Of a DNA stretch of 64,000 nt, positions 24,634 to 33,942 are shown in pieces. The notes under the pieces are model-generated. The model did not search any database. It saw only the letters and a program-made list of their open reading frames with translations, and was not told where the DNA came from. The stretch's first letter is position 1; every line of letters begins with the position of its first letter. The position numbers were made by a program, and so were the translations under genes. The DNA is from Pullulanibacillus camelliae (lineage in GTDB: Bacteria > Bacillota > Bacilli > Bacillales > Sporolactobacillaceae), in contig NZ_BMIR01000002.1 in assembly GCF_014642655.1 (NCBI RefSeq), positions 1-64,000 of the forward strand. The letters run 5' to 3'.

Positions 24634-26457
24634 GTGACGTATCCGAAGCGTATGGCATTGCTTATGCTTCTCGATTGTTTACTCACTATGATGTCACTTC
24701 TTATGGGCCAATTGATTGTGGGGAATCATTTGCCTATGACTCCGACACGATGGATTCTACTATTTTGTGTGCTAGTGGTCGGCCACTATCTCATGTCTTT
24801 TGGTTACCGTTTATACAAAAAAGCGTGGGCTTATGCCAGTATTGGAGAGCTGGTGGCGATTTTAAAAATTGTCACCCTTTCTATAGTGGCAACATCTCTG
24901 GTTCAGTGGCTATTCACTCATCGTCTATCTCTTCGATTTTTTGCTGTGACCTGGATGGTCCAGCTTTTTCTTATAGGCACATCGCGTTTTCTATGGCGGA
25001 TTAGCCGAGATACGTATATTCAGGGAAGGAAGCAAAAGCAGCGGACGCTGATCATTGGTGCGGGTTCAGCAGGTACGATGGTTGCCCGACAGCTACTGAA
25101 TAATAAAGGGGCGGAGCTACAGCCGATGGGTTTCATTGATGATGACCATAAAAAGCAGCGGCTGCATTTTCTAGGGTTACCCGTCTTAGGTGGGGTGGCC
25201 GCCATAGAAACCATTGTAGAGCACTATGATGTCCAAAATGTTGTGATTGCGATTCCATCACTCTCAAGGAAAAAGCTTAATGCGATTTTTCAAGAATGTC
25301 TGAAGACCAAAGCAAAAACGCAAATCATCCCTAGATTAGAGGATTTGGTTACTGGCAAGGTATCGGTCAATCAATTTCGGGATGTCGAGGTTGAGGATTT
25401 GTTAGGTCGAGATCCAGTGGAATTGGATATGGCTAAGATTTCTGATGATGTGACAGGCAAAACGGTTTTAGTGACGGGAGCAGGGGGATCAATTGGTTCT
25501 GAGCTCTGTCGCCAACTCTCGCACTTCCAGCCCAAGCGCCTCGTCCTGTTAGGTCACGGAGAAAACAGCATTTATTCCATTGAAATGGAGCTCAAAGACT
25601 ATTGTATGAAAAGAGAAATCGAGCTTGTCTCGGTCATTGCTGATTTGCAGGATCGTCAAAGAATAGAAGCAGTCATCGCTACGTATCGTCCCCATGTTAT
25701 CTATCATGCTGCCGCGCACAAACATGTGCCGTTGATGGAGGCCAATCCTGAAGAAGCAGTGAAAAACAATATCATTGGAACTTTAAATGTAGCAAGGGCT
25801 GCCAGTCTCTCAAAGGTGGAAACCTTTGTGCTGATTTCTTCGGATAAGGCGGTAAAACCAACCAGTGTCATGGGAGCGACGAAGCGTTTAGCGGAAATGC
25901 TCATTCAGCATTTAGATGCGACAAGTCAGACGACATTTGTTGCTGTGCGTTTTGGCAATGTTTTAGGAAGCCGCGGCAGTGTGATTCCTCTCTTTAAGAA
26001 GCAAATTGAAAAAGGCGGGCCAGTAACGGTCACCCATCCCGATATGATTCGCTATTTTATGACGATACCCGAGGCCTCGCGGTTAGTGATTCAAGCGGGG
26101 GCACTGGCAAAGGGTGGAGAAATTTTCATTTTAGATATGGGTGAGCCTGTTAAGATCGTTGATTTGGCGAAAAACTTGATCCAATTATCAGGAAATCAAA
26201 TCGAAGAGATTGGCATCACTTATACGGGGGTTCGCCCAGGTGAAAAATTGTTTGAAGAGCTTCTCACTGAAGAGGAAGTGCATGAGGAACAGATCTTTCC
26301 TAAAATTTATATTGGAAAAGCGACAGGTGTCTATCTACCGGAAATCGAACAGATAATTGGGGGGTATGCAGCATTAGACCAGACAGCCTTAAAAGAACGC
26401 TTAGTTCAGCTTGCCAATCATAAGGTGTCTGCCTCATTGGTCTCGGTTTCCAGCTAA
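24634..26457 (+). CDS. epsC: UDP-sugar 4,6-dehydratase, membrane-anchored (EpsC/CapD/PglF family)
   Basis: A 607-residue protein. About four membrane helices (residues 1-120) are followed by a CoA-binding-like Rossmann domain (TLIIGAGSAGTMVARQLL, about 137) and a second SDR domain (TVLVTGAGGSIGSELCRQL, about 282). The SDR segment MGATKRLAEMLIQ has the Lys of the extended-SDR active site. Family members convert UDP-GlcNAc to the 4-keto-6-deoxy sugar, the first step to diacetylbacillosamine. The EpsN- and EpsM-like genes for the next steps lie about 9 kb downstream. GTG start with a GGGGG ribosome site. Confidence 0.92.
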   Translation: MTYPKRMALLMLLDCLLTMMSLLMGQLIVGNHLPMTPTRWILLFCVLVVGHYLMSFGYRLYKKAWAYASIGELVAILKIVTLSIVATSLVQWLFTHRLSLRFFAVTWMVQLFLIGTSRFLWRISRDTYIQGRKQKQRTLIIGAGSAGTMVARQLLNNKGAELQPMGFIDDDHKKQRLHFLGLPVLGGVAAIETIVEHYDVQNVVIAIPSLSRKKLNAIFQECLKTKAKTQIIPRLEDLVTGKVSVNQFRDVEVEDLLGRDPVELDMAKISDDVTGKTVLVTGAGGSIGSELCRQLSHFQPKRLVLLGHGENSIYSIEMELKDYCMKREIELVSVIADLQDRQRIEAVIATYRPHVIYHAAAHKHVPLMEANPEEAVKNNIIGTLNVARAASLSKVETFVLISSDKAVKPTSVMGATKRLAEMLIQHLDATSQTTFVAVRFGNVLGSRGSVIPLFKKQIEKGGPVTVTHPDMIRYFMTIPEASRLVIQAGALAKGGEIFILDMGEPVKIVDLAKNLIQLSGNQIEEIGITYTGVRPGEKLFEELLTEEEVHEEQIFPKIYIGKATGVYLPEIEQIIGGYAALDQTALKERLVQLANHKVSASLVSVSS

Positions 26458-26472
26458 AAGGAGGGGATGGTC

Positions 26473-27639
26473 ATGAAGAAAAAAGTACTTTTCTGCGCAA
26501 CGGTGGACTATCATTTTGTTAAATTTCATCTTCCGTATTTAAAGTGGTTTAAGGAAGAGGGGTGGGAGGTTCATGTGGCGGCTTCAGGTGGCCTAGAGCT
26601 TCCCTATGTAGATGAAAAATTTTCATTACCTATAGTACGGTCTCCTTTTCGTCAGTCAAACCTGCAGGCTTATCGGGAGCTTAAGGCCATCATGAAACAG
26701 CATCACTATTCGATCATTCATTGTCACACCCCAATGGGAGGGGTGCTGACAAGACTAGCAGCGAGAAAGGAGCGAAAGCTAGGGGCCCATGTGCTCTATA
26801 CAGCACATGGCTTTCATTTTTATAAAGGGGCACCGCTCCTTCATTGGCTGATCTACTACCCTATTGAATGGCTGTTGTCACGTTATACGGATTGTCTCAT
26901 TACTATTAATTCTGAAGATTATTTATTGGCAAGAACGCACCCGTTCCGGAGTAAAACCGTTGAATATGTGCCAGGAGTCGGCGTAGATCTTGAACGGTTT
27001 CAGCCTATTAGTGAACAGACTAAGCAGCACCTAAGAGCTGCGCTTGGCTATAAGCCGGGAGACTTTTTACTCTTTTATGCAGCAGAGTTTAATAAAAATA
27101 AAAATCAACAGTTGATTATTAAGGCACTCAGCCTATTAAAAACGGATGTCCCTCATGCTCGATTGTTACTAGCAGGCGAGGGGAGCTTACGAGAGTGGTG
27201 TATGGAGCAAGCTAAAGTGTATGGAATCGCGCATAAAGTTGAGTTTTTGGGTTACAGAGAACACATAGAGGATTATTTAAAAATATGTGATCTTGCAGTG
27301 GCCTCAAGCTTTAGAGAAGGACTTCCGGTGAATGTCATGGAAGCGATGGCCTGTGGGCTACCGCTTCTTGCCAGCAAAAATCGCGGGCATAATGAATTGA
27401 TTGAAAATGGTCAAAATGGCTTTATCGTCAATCCTCGTGACTATCAACTCTTTGCTTCACGCTTATTGCAGCTTGCCCATTCAGTCCATTTACGTCGAAA
27501 AATGGGTAAAAAGAGCCTTGAGAGTGTTCAGCGCTTTTCAATTCCATCCATTCGTTCTCGTTTAATCAAAATCTATTCAAGATATATGCAGCGGGAAGCA
27601 AAAGTGAATGAACAGAATAGAAGGGAAGAATTAGGATGA
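26473..27639 (+). CDS. epsD: Glycosyltransferase family 4 (EpsD-like)
   Basis: A 388-residue GT-B enzyme that closely follows B. subtilis EpsD at the N terminus (KKKVLFCATVDYHFVKFHLP, then HCHTPMGGVLTRLAAR and LYTAHGFHFYKGAPL). The C-terminal nucleotide-sugar site has SSFREGLPVNVMEAMACGLP (about residue 280), the E-x7-E motif. It adds an early sugar to the lipid-linked repeat unit on the inner membrane face. The ATG at 26473 is chosen for spacing to AGGAGGGG. It overlaps the next gene by 4 nt. Confidence 0.9.
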   Translation: MKKKVLFCATVDYHFVKFHLPYLKWFKEEGWEVHVAASGGLELPYVDEKFSLPIVRSPFRQSNLQAYRELKAIMKQHHYSIIHCHTPMGGVLTRLAARKERKLGAHVLYTAHGFHFYKGAPLLHWLIYYPIEWLLSRYTDCLITINSEDYLLARTHPFRSKTVEYVPGVGVDLERFQPISEQTKQHLRAALGYKPGDFLLFYAAEFNKNKNQQLIIKALSLLKTDVPHARLLLAGEGSLREWCMEQAKVYGIAHKVEFLGYREHIEDYLKICDLAVASSFREGLPVNVMEAMACGLPLLASKNRGHNELIENGQNGFIVNPRDYQLFASRLLQLAHSVHLRRKMGKKSLESVQRFSIPSIRSRLIKIYSRYMQREAKVNEQNRREELG

Positions 27640-28769
27640 AAGCCCCCTATCCGATTTTACATGTTGCCGTCAATATGAACCGGGGGGGAGCAGAAACCCT
27701 TATTATGAATCTCTTTCGCCATATTGACCGTTCACAGATTCAATTTGATTTTCTTACCTTTAGAGAGGGAAGCTTTGATGAAGAGATACGCAGGCTTGGC
27801 GGCCATATACATCGTTTACCCTATATCAATGAGAGTGGTGCTATTCAGTTTTGGAAGAGCTTAATCCATTTCTTTCGTACGCATCCGGAGTATCACATTG
27901 TTCATTCTCATTTGGATAAAATGAGTGGGTTTATTTTATCCGCTGCCAAAAAGGCCGGCATCCCCTTTCGTATTGCACATAGCCATAATACGCAGAGTGA
28001 AGGCAGTTGGTTGATAAAGGGTGTGAAGTGGTACGCTGGACATCAATTAACAAGAAGTGCAACACATCATCTCGCCTGTTCAACACTAGCCGCGCAATGG
28101 CTATATGGGAATACAACGTCAGCAGATATCTTAAAAAATGGCATTGATACACGACACTTTCATTTTTCACAGGCTGAGAGGCATCAGATCAGAGGTACCT
28201 TACACCTTCATGAGGATGCTTTTGTTGTTGGTCATGTTGGCAGAATGAATGAGCAAAAAAATCACATGTATTTACTTGCTGTTTTTTCTGAAATTATAGA
28301 AAAAAACAAGTGTGCTCATCTATTGTTAATTGGCGAGGGCCCGCTTAAAGCGGAACTCAAACACAAGGTGATGCGCCTACAGCTGCAGGAACACGTCCAT
28401 TTCCTCGGCGTAAGAGAGGATGTTCATCAGCTCCTTCAAGCGATGGATCTGATGCTTTTTCCTTCGAGGCATGAGGGTCTACCCGTTAGTTTAATTGAAG
28501 CTCAGGGAGCGGGGCTCCCCTGCTTGATTTCAGATAGCATTTCGCGGGAAGTAGATGTTGGGGCAAATTTAGTAGCATTTGAGAGCTTGCATCATTCGCC
28601 TTCAATTTGGGCAGATCGTGCGCTCAAGCTCAAGAGAAGTAAAGGGAATATGAAGAATTGGATTAAGAAAGCCGGTTATGATATTCGTGATTCCGCCAGC
28701 TGGCTTGAAAATTATTATCTAGAGCTCTACATAAAACAAGAAGCTTTGATCCTAAATGAGAGGAGGTGA
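27636..28769 (+). CDS. Glycosyltransferase family 4
   Basis: A 377-residue GT-B enzyme. It opens with HVAVNMNRGGAETLIMNLFR (donor-site Gly loop) and has the C-terminal motif FPSRHEGLPVSLIEAQGAG (E-x7-E, about residue 283). VVGHVGRMNEQKNHMYL marks the start of the second Rossmann domain. It is a sister of the gene at 30776-31915, which is closer to EpsF, so this may be an old duplication. Start by ATGA overlap with the upstream gene indicates translational coupling. Its sugar specificity is unknown. Confidence 0.88.
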   Translation: MKAPYPILHVAVNMNRGGAETLIMNLFRHIDRSQIQFDFLTFREGSFDEEIRRLGGHIHRLPYINESGAIQFWKSLIHFFRTHPEYHIVHSHLDKMSGFILSAAKKAGIPFRIAHSHNTQSEGSWLIKGVKWYAGHQLTRSATHHLACSTLAAQWLYGNTTSADILKNGIDTRHFHFSQAERHQIRGTLHLHEDAFVVGHVGRMNEQKNHMYLLAVFSEIIEKNKCAHLLLIGEGPLKAELKHKVMRLQLQEHVHFLGVREDVHQLLQAMDLMLFPSRHEGLPVSLIEAQGAGLPCLISDSISREVDVGANLVAFESLHHSPSIWADRALKLKRSKGNMKNWIKKAGYDIRDSASWLENYYLELYIKQEALILNERR

Positions 28770-28773
28770 CCTG

Positions 28774-29676
28774 TTGCCACCGCTATTAACCGTGTTTACA
28801 CCAACCTATAATCGCGGCTATATTCTGGAGCAATGCTATGAGAGTCTGACAAGACAAACCTGTCAGGATTTTATTTGGTTGATTGTTGATGATGGTTCTA
28901 CGGATCATACTCAAGCATTGGTTCGAAAGTGGCAAGCAGAACAGCGGGTGCTGATTCGTTACGTCTACCAGGAGAACCAAGGGATGCATGGGGCCCACAA
29001 TACGGCCTATGCCTTAATGGATACAGAACTGAATGTCTGCATCGATTCGGATGATTATATGCCAGAGGATGCTGTCGAAAAAATTATAGCGATATGGAGA
29101 AGCTGTGGTGACAAGCAGGTTGCTGGGATAGTCGGGCTGGATGCCACCTTCTCTGGAGAGATCATCGGTACTAAAATGCCAGAGCATATCAGGGCAGCCA
29201 CTCTGACTGAATTATATGAGACGTACAAAATAAAGGGGGATAAAAAGCTTGTCTATCGCTCGGCCCTCACGCGTGCGACGCCACCGTATCCTATTTATCC
29301 AGGAGAGACTTATTGTCCGCTCAACTATAAATATATTTTAATTGATCAACAGTATCCGCTTCTTATCTATAATGACGTATTGTGTCATGTCGAATATCGA
29401 GAGGACGGTTCAAGTAAAAATATGATTCACCAATATCGCAGGAATCCGAGGGGATTTACATTTTATCGCAAGGTCGCTATGCAGTATGCCCCCTCTTTTA
29501 AAAAGTGCCTTCGCGAGTCCATCCATTATGTTTCGAGCAGTTTAATGCTGAAAAATTGGCGTTTTCTCTTGGAATCGCCTAAAAAATTATCAACGCTTTG
29601 TGCACTTCCCTTTGGTATTGCTTTGTATGTTTATGTTCAAGGCACAAAACGAGCGACCATTATGAAAGGAAGTTAA
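28774..29676 (+). CDS. Glycosyltransferase family 2
   Basis: About 300 residues, GT-A fold. It begins PPLLTVFTPTYNRGYILEQC with the nucleotide-binding IVDDGSTDHT (about residue 35) and the metal-binding DSDDYM (about residue 92). The C-terminal end is basic with a short hydrophobic stretch, suggesting membrane association. A near-perfect AGGAGGTGA at 28761-28769 points to TTG 28774 as the start; the ATG at 28756 lies before that ribosome site. Confidence 0.87.
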   Translation: MPPLLTVFTPTYNRGYILEQCYESLTRQTCQDFIWLIVDDGSTDHTQALVRKWQAEQRVLIRYVYQENQGMHGAHNTAYALMDTELNVCIDSDDYMPEDAVEKIIAIWRSCGDKQVAGIVGLDATFSGEIIGTKMPEHIRAATLTELYETYKIKGDKKLVYRSALTRATPPYPIYPGETYCPLNYKYILIDQQYPLLIYNDVLCHVEYREDGSSKNMIHQYRRNPRGFTFYRKVAMQYAPSFKKCLRESIHYVSSSLMLKNWRFLLESPKKLSTLCALPFGIALYVYVQGTKRATIMKGS

Positions 29677-29697
29677 TGAATATGAGAGGAACATAGC

Positions 29698-30762
29698 ATG
29701 GAAATACTTTGGTTGAATTTTGGCTTTGTTTATCTATTTTCGTTGTTTTCACGGTTGTTCTCAAACCCTATTAAAAGTGAGCCTTATGTTAGACCGCATC
29801 GTCTTCTTGTCTTTCTCGTCATGGCCTGTTTAATTTGTGTCGCTGGTTTAAGACAAAATATTGGTGATACGTACTTTTACATGCACGCTTATAAAGTTGG
29901 AGACTTTCAGCTTAACCACATTGATTTTAAAGATGAATTTGGCTTTTATTTCTTACAATGGCTGTTGCATCACTTTTCAAATAATCCGCAAATGCTTATT
30001 TTTACCACCGCATGCATCACTAATATGCTAATTGTCTTGGTCCTTTATCATTACTCACGTTTCTTTGAACTCAGCATCTATATCTTGATAACATCAGGGG
30101 CTTTTACCGTATCTATGAATGGGATTCGCCAGGCGCTGGCAGCCGCCATTCTCTTTGCGGCTACAGCTTTTTTACTTCATGGCTATTGGAAGCGATATAT
30201 CGTTGTTGTGCTCTTGGCAGCTACGATCCATCAATCAGCGCTTATTTTTATTCCTATTTATTTTATTGTCCGAAGGAAGGCTTGGACGAAGGTCACATTT
30301 CTTTTACTGCTCTGTGCTGTTGTCATTGCCTTTAGCTTTAATACATTTTCGACGCTGCTATTTGATGCATTAAGTGACACAAAGTATGAGCACTATAGCC
30401 AATTTTCAGAGGGAGGGGCAAGTCTAGTGCGGGTGGCCGTTTCCGCGGTACCATTAATCATTGCTTATTTTGGACGTGAACGGTTGCGCGCGTTATGGGA
30501 TAAAAGCGATATCATCGTCAATCTCTCTTTGTTAGGCTTTATTTTCATGGTGATTGCGACTAAAAATTGGATTTTTGCCCGCTTTGACATTTACTTTGAC
30601 CTGTATAGCATTCTATTAATCTCTTGGCTCATTCCTTTATTTGTGAAACAAAACCGTTATTTTATCTATTATGGACTCATTGTCTGTTACTTTATTTACT
30701 ATTATTACGAGCAAGTGCAAACCTTAATGATTGACTATCACAGCCAATATTTAAAGTGGTAA
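29698..30762 (+). CDS. epsG: EpsG family exopolysaccharide polymerase
   Basis: A 354-residue membrane protein with about nine hydrophobic segments. It is recognisably EpsG: LRQNIGDTYFYMHAYKVGDF (about residue 57), ITSGAFTVSMNGIRQALAAA (about 132), IHQSALIFIPIYFIVRRKAW (about 180) and a late NWIFARFDIYFDLYSILL. Members polymerise repeat units delivered by a flippase (Wzy-like). GAGAGGAAC precedes the ATG. It is placed between two EpsF-related glycosyltransferases, as EpsG is next to epsF in B. subtilis. Confidence 0.92.
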   Translation: MEILWLNFGFVYLFSLFSRLFSNPIKSEPYVRPHRLLVFLVMACLICVAGLRQNIGDTYFYMHAYKVGDFQLNHIDFKDEFGFYFLQWLLHHFSNNPQMLIFTTACITNMLIVLVLYHYSRFFELSIYILITSGAFTVSMNGIRQALAAAILFAATAFLLHGYWKRYIVVVLLAATIHQSALIFIPIYFIVRRKAWTKVTFLLLLCAVVIAFSFNTFSTLLFDALSDTKYEHYSQFSEGGASLVRVAVSAVPLIIAYFGRERLRALWDKSDIIVNLSLLGFIFMVIATKNWIFARFDIYFDLYSILLISWLIPLFVKQNRYFIYYGLIVCYFIYYYYEQVQTLMIDYHSQYLKW

Positions 30763-30775
30763 GGAGGGGAAGACT

Positions 30776-31915
30776 CTGGCTATAAAGCGCGTTCTACATG
30801 TTGTCAGCTCAATGAATCGCGGGGGAGCGGAAACACTGTTAATGCATGTCTATCGACAGATGGATCGCAGGCAGCTACAGTTCGATTTTGTTTCTCATCA
30901 GCTTAAAAAAGGGGACTATGACGATGAGATTCACGCTCTAGGTGGCAGTGTCTATCGAATTGAAAGTCTCGGACAAGTGGGGATGAGACGCTATATTCAA
31001 TCATTAAAAGCAATCATGGAAACGCGACAGTACTGTGCTGTGCATGCGCACACGGACTATCAGAGTGGCTTTCCAGCTTATGCGGCAAAACGCGTAGGGG
31101 TTCCGATTCGCATCTGTCACTCACATGCTAATTATTGGGATAGGCAGGCCACATTAACGGGTAAGGCTTCGCTTAAGCTTTTACAATCTATCATTCGTTT
31201 CTCAGCAACTGATTATTGTGCGTGCAGCGTTGAAGCTGCGCGCTTTTTATTTGGCGAACGAAAGCTACAGGATCAGGTGCATATTTTAAAAAACGGGATT
31301 CCTATCAACAGCTTTCTTGAAGCCGGCACACAGCGTGAGCAATACAGCTGCCAGTTAAAACAGACATTACAGCTTTCGCAAACCGCTGTACTACTCGGAC
31401 AGGTCGGGCGTTTATCGACGACTAAAAATCAAACCTTTACATTACATCTTATTAAAGCCTGTCGAGCGAGTGGGTTAGAGATCTACGGGCTTTTTGTCGG
31501 AGCGGGTTCACTGAAGGCTGCCCTGCAGAAGGAAGCTGAGGCTTTGGGCATTGCAGGCCATATTCGTTTTTTAGGTGTTCGATCGGATATGCCACGGTTG
31601 ATGGCCGCCTTCGATTGTGTGCTGCTGCCATCTATAAGCGAGGGCTTCGGCATGGTGGCGATAGAAGCCCAATGCGCAGGCACTCCTTGTATTGCTTCTG
31701 ATCAGGTACCAAGAGCGACGGATACGGGGGTGGATTTGATCACCTATCTTCCTCTAAAAGCCGATATTAACCGTTGGGTGCAAGTGGTTGCCGAGAGAAG
31801 CAGTCACCCACAGATTTGTCCAAAAACGATTCACGCGGCCTTTAGTCAAAACGGCTTTGATATAGGAGAAAGTCTATCACAATGGCTGCACTTATATGGT
31901 GTTACAGCAGTTTAA
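30776..31915 (+). CDS. epsF: Glycosyltransferase family 4 (EpsF-like), CTG start
   Basis: About 379 residues. The N-terminal strand AIKRVLHVVSSMNRGGAET aligns with EpsF (RVLHVLSGMNRGGAET) only if translation starts before ATG 30812. The only sensible codon is CTG at 30776, 6-7 nt after AAGGAGGGG; no ATG, GTG or TTG lies between the upstream in-frame stop and 30812. Other EpsF-like stretches are AVHAHTDYQSGFPAYAAKRV and IRICHSHANYWD. The C-terminal motif is PSISEGFGMVAIEAQCAGTP. It builds the lipid-linked repeat unit. Confidence 0.88.
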   Translation: MAIKRVLHVVSSMNRGGAETLLMHVYRQMDRRQLQFDFVSHQLKKGDYDDEIHALGGSVYRIESLGQVGMRRYIQSLKAIMETRQYCAVHAHTDYQSGFPAYAAKRVGVPIRICHSHANYWDRQATLTGKASLKLLQSIIRFSATDYCACSVEAARFLFGERKLQDQVHILKNGIPINSFLEAGTQREQYSCQLKQTLQLSQTAVLLGQVGRLSTTKNQTFTLHLIKACRASGLEIYGLFVGAGSLKAALQKEAEALGIAGHIRFLGVRSDMPRLMAAFDCVLLPSISEGFGMVAIEAQCAGTPCIASDQVPRATDTGVDLITYLPLKADINRWVQVVAERSSHPQICPKTIHAAFSQNGFDIGESLSQWLHLYGVTAV

Positions 31916-31939
31916 TCCAGCAAAGGGGAGGGCGTTATC

Positions 31940-33127
31940 ATGAAAAAAAGACTGCTATTCGTTGCGCTCTATCTAAGAACAGGTGGTGTAGAAAAAAGCT
32001 TGCTTTCCTTATTATCGTCACTGGATTATGACACCTATGATGTCGATTTACTTTTATTTGACCATAGTGGTTTACTCTTTCAAGAGGTCCCAGAAAAGGT
32101 TCAGATCTTACCTCCTTTATTTGAAACCTATTCAACGCCATTTGCTGCTGCTCTGCCTGAGCTTGTAAAAAAAAGGCACTATCGTCTCCTAGTTGGCAAA
32201 TTGGCCGCAGCGATAGTCGCCAAGCTGTCAAAAGGCGTGGGGACACGTGGAAGATGGTTAATCTATCGACAGCTTTTGTCTGAGCCGGATAAGCAATATG
32301 ATACAGCGATAAGCTATTTAGATTTCTTCTGTAATTATTATGTCACTGAAAAAGTAAAGGCAAAGAAGAAAATCGTCTATAACCACATGGACTATCTCTA
32401 TAGTCAAAAAGGGGGGTGGCCTTGCCCACCCCTGGACAGACGCTGCTTTGCTAAAAGTCGCTATATTGTGACCGTTGCAGAGTCCGCGAAGGCTTCCTTA
32501 GCTCGCGTTTTTCCAGAGTATGTTGAAAAAATGCGGGTCATTCACAATACGGTCTCAGCCCAAACGATCACACGGTTAGCAGGACAAGTGCCTATGGAAT
32601 ACGATGAACAGACAGTGACAGTGCTCACAGTAGCGAGGCTCGTGGAAGAGAAGGGACTTTTTTTAGCCTTAGAAGCGTGTCGGCTGCTAGTGGCTGAGGG
32701 CTATTGCTTTCACTGGTTTATTATTGGTGACGGTCCGCTTCTTAAAGCGCTTGAAGCACAAATCGCTGCTTCTGGCCTGCAAAACCACTTTATTTTACTG
32801 GGAGAAAAGCAGAATCCTTATCCTTATATGCGGTACTGTGATATCTATGTTCAACCTTCTAAAACGGAGGCGCATTGTGTCGCTGTAGAAGAGGTCTTAG
32901 TCTTACAGCGGCCAATCATCGTTACGGATATTCCCGCATTTAAAAACCAAATTAAGCATCGTGAAACGGGATGGAGTGTTCCGGTCAGTGCTAAGGGACT
33001 TGCGTATGGGATAAAGGGACTTCTCGGATCAGAACCATTGCGGAAGCGACTCGCGCTTCAATCGCGTGGGGCAGATAAGCGACATGCTAAGGAAATCGCC
33101 AAGTTTTATGCGTTATTAGAAGCTTAA
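31940..33127 (+). CDS. Glycosyltransferase family 4
   Basis: A 395-residue GT-B protein. It starts KKRLLFVALYLRTGGVEKSL, has TVTVLTVARLVEEKGLFLAL at the second Rossmann domain (about residue 230) and DIYVQPSKTEAHCVAVEEVL near residue 310, where the E-x7-E motif reads E-AHCVAVE-E. It belongs to the same subgroup as the genes at 39292 and 40492. No counterpart stands at this place in the B. subtilis eps operon. AAAGGGGAGGG lies upstream. The acceptor and donor are unknown. Confidence 0.85.
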   Translation: MKKRLLFVALYLRTGGVEKSLLSLLSSLDYDTYDVDLLLFDHSGLLFQEVPEKVQILPPLFETYSTPFAAALPELVKKRHYRLLVGKLAAAIVAKLSKGVGTRGRWLIYRQLLSEPDKQYDTAISYLDFFCNYYVTEKVKAKKKIVYNHMDYLYSQKGGWPCPPLDRRCFAKSRYIVTVAESAKASLARVFPEYVEKMRVIHNTVSAQTITRLAGQVPMEYDEQTVTVLTVARLVEEKGLFLALEACRLLVAEGYCFHWFIIGDGPLLKALEAQIAASGLQNHFILLGEKQNPYPYMRYCDIYVQPSKTEAHCVAVEEVLVLQRPIIVTDIPAFKNQIKHRETGWSVPVSAKGLAYGIKGLLGSEPLRKRLALQSRGADKRHAKEIAKFYALLEA

Positions 33128-33164
33128 AAATAGAAGTTATCCATGATAAGTGAGGGGTCAGAGC

Positions 33165-33308
33165 ATGGAGCATTTAACACCGCAAAAGCTGCAGGAGATT
33201 TTGACGCATATTTATTGTAAAGGTCAGAGAGATGGAGAGCGTATCAGTGCTATTGAAATGATTGAAGACATTAAAGAGCTGTTAATCACTGCGCTGCATA
33301 AGCAGTAA
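33165..33308 (+). CDS. Small helical protein of unknown function in the EPS operon
   Basis: A 47-residue frame (MEHLTPQKLQEILTHIYCKG at the start, ALHKQ at the end) with GAGGGG about 8 nt before its ATG. It sits neatly in the 197-nt space between two EPS genes, 16 nt before the sugar transferase. The composition suggests two amphipathic helices. It does not resemble SinI. I do not recognise it; it may be a small regulator or scaffold. Confidence 0.6.
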   Translation: MEHLTPQKLQEILTHIYCKGQRDGERISAIEMIEDIKELLITALHKQ

Positions 33309-33324
33309 TCAGGAGGAAAGAGAT

Positions 33325-33942
33325 GTGAAAAGGGGATTTGATGTCATTATATCAAGTCTATTAGTGCTTTGCTTATCGCCACTTATATTATTGCTGGCTT
33401 TAGTCATTAAGCTAAAGCTCGGGTCTCCTGTCATCTTCAAGCAACAGCGTCCAGGACTTTACGGAAAGCCTTTTATCCTTTATAAGTTTCGGACAATGGC
33501 AGAAAAGTACGATGAAACAGGGAACCCTTTGCCTGATGCAGTACGCTTAACGAATGTGGGACGGTGGCTGAGAAAGTACAGTCTTGATGAATTACCACAA
33601 TTATTTAATGTGATGAGAGGAGAATTAAGTCTTGTTGGACCGAGGCCATTGCTGATGGATTATTTAACACTCTATACAGAAGAGCAATATAAACGGCATT
33701 GGAAAAAGCCAGGGATGACGGGGTGGGCTCAGATTAACGGTAGAAATGGCATGAGTTGGGAGGAGCGTTTTCACCACGATGTCTGGTATGTGGAGCACTG
33801 GTCCTTCTGGCTGGATTTAAAAATACTGTTATTAACGACTTATAAAGTGATCAAACCAGAGGGAATCACCGCACCAGGAAGTGAGACGATGGAGGCTTTC
33901 AAAGGATCAGATCATGTCACGGTGAGTGAGGGGCACAGATGA
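33325..33942 (+). CDS. epsL: Undecaprenyl-phosphate sugar phosphotransferase (EpsL/PglC-like)
   Basis: A 205-residue monotopic phosphoglycosyltransferase. One N-terminal re-entrant or membrane segment (FDVIISSLLVLCLSPLILLL) is followed by the family hallmarks FKQQRPGLYGKPFILYKFRTM (about residue 38), LRKYSLDELPQLFNVMRGEL with the catalytic Asp-Glu pair, and SLVGPRPLLMDYL. It transfers a sugar-1-phosphate, here probably diacetylbacillosamine phosphate, to undecaprenyl phosphate to begin repeat-unit assembly. GTG start; its 3' end overlaps the acetyltransferase by 4 nt, as expected for coupled PglC/PglD genes. Confidence 0.92.
   Translation: MKRGFDVIISSLLVLCLSPLILLLALVIKLKLGSPVIFKQQRPGLYGKPFILYKFRTMAEKYDETGNPLPDAVRLTNVGRWLRKYSLDELPQLFNVMRGELSLVGPRPLLMDYLTLYTEEQYKRHWKKPGMTGWAQINGRNGMSWEERFHHDVWYVEHWSFWLDLKILLLTTYKVIKPEGITAPGSETMEAFKGSDHVTVSEGHR

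Noticed and set aside
33165-33308. The 47-residue protein as a SinI antirepressor
   Set aside because: It lacks the SinI/SinR hook pattern (LDxEWxxLxxxAxxxGxS) and is not next to the sinR-like gene.
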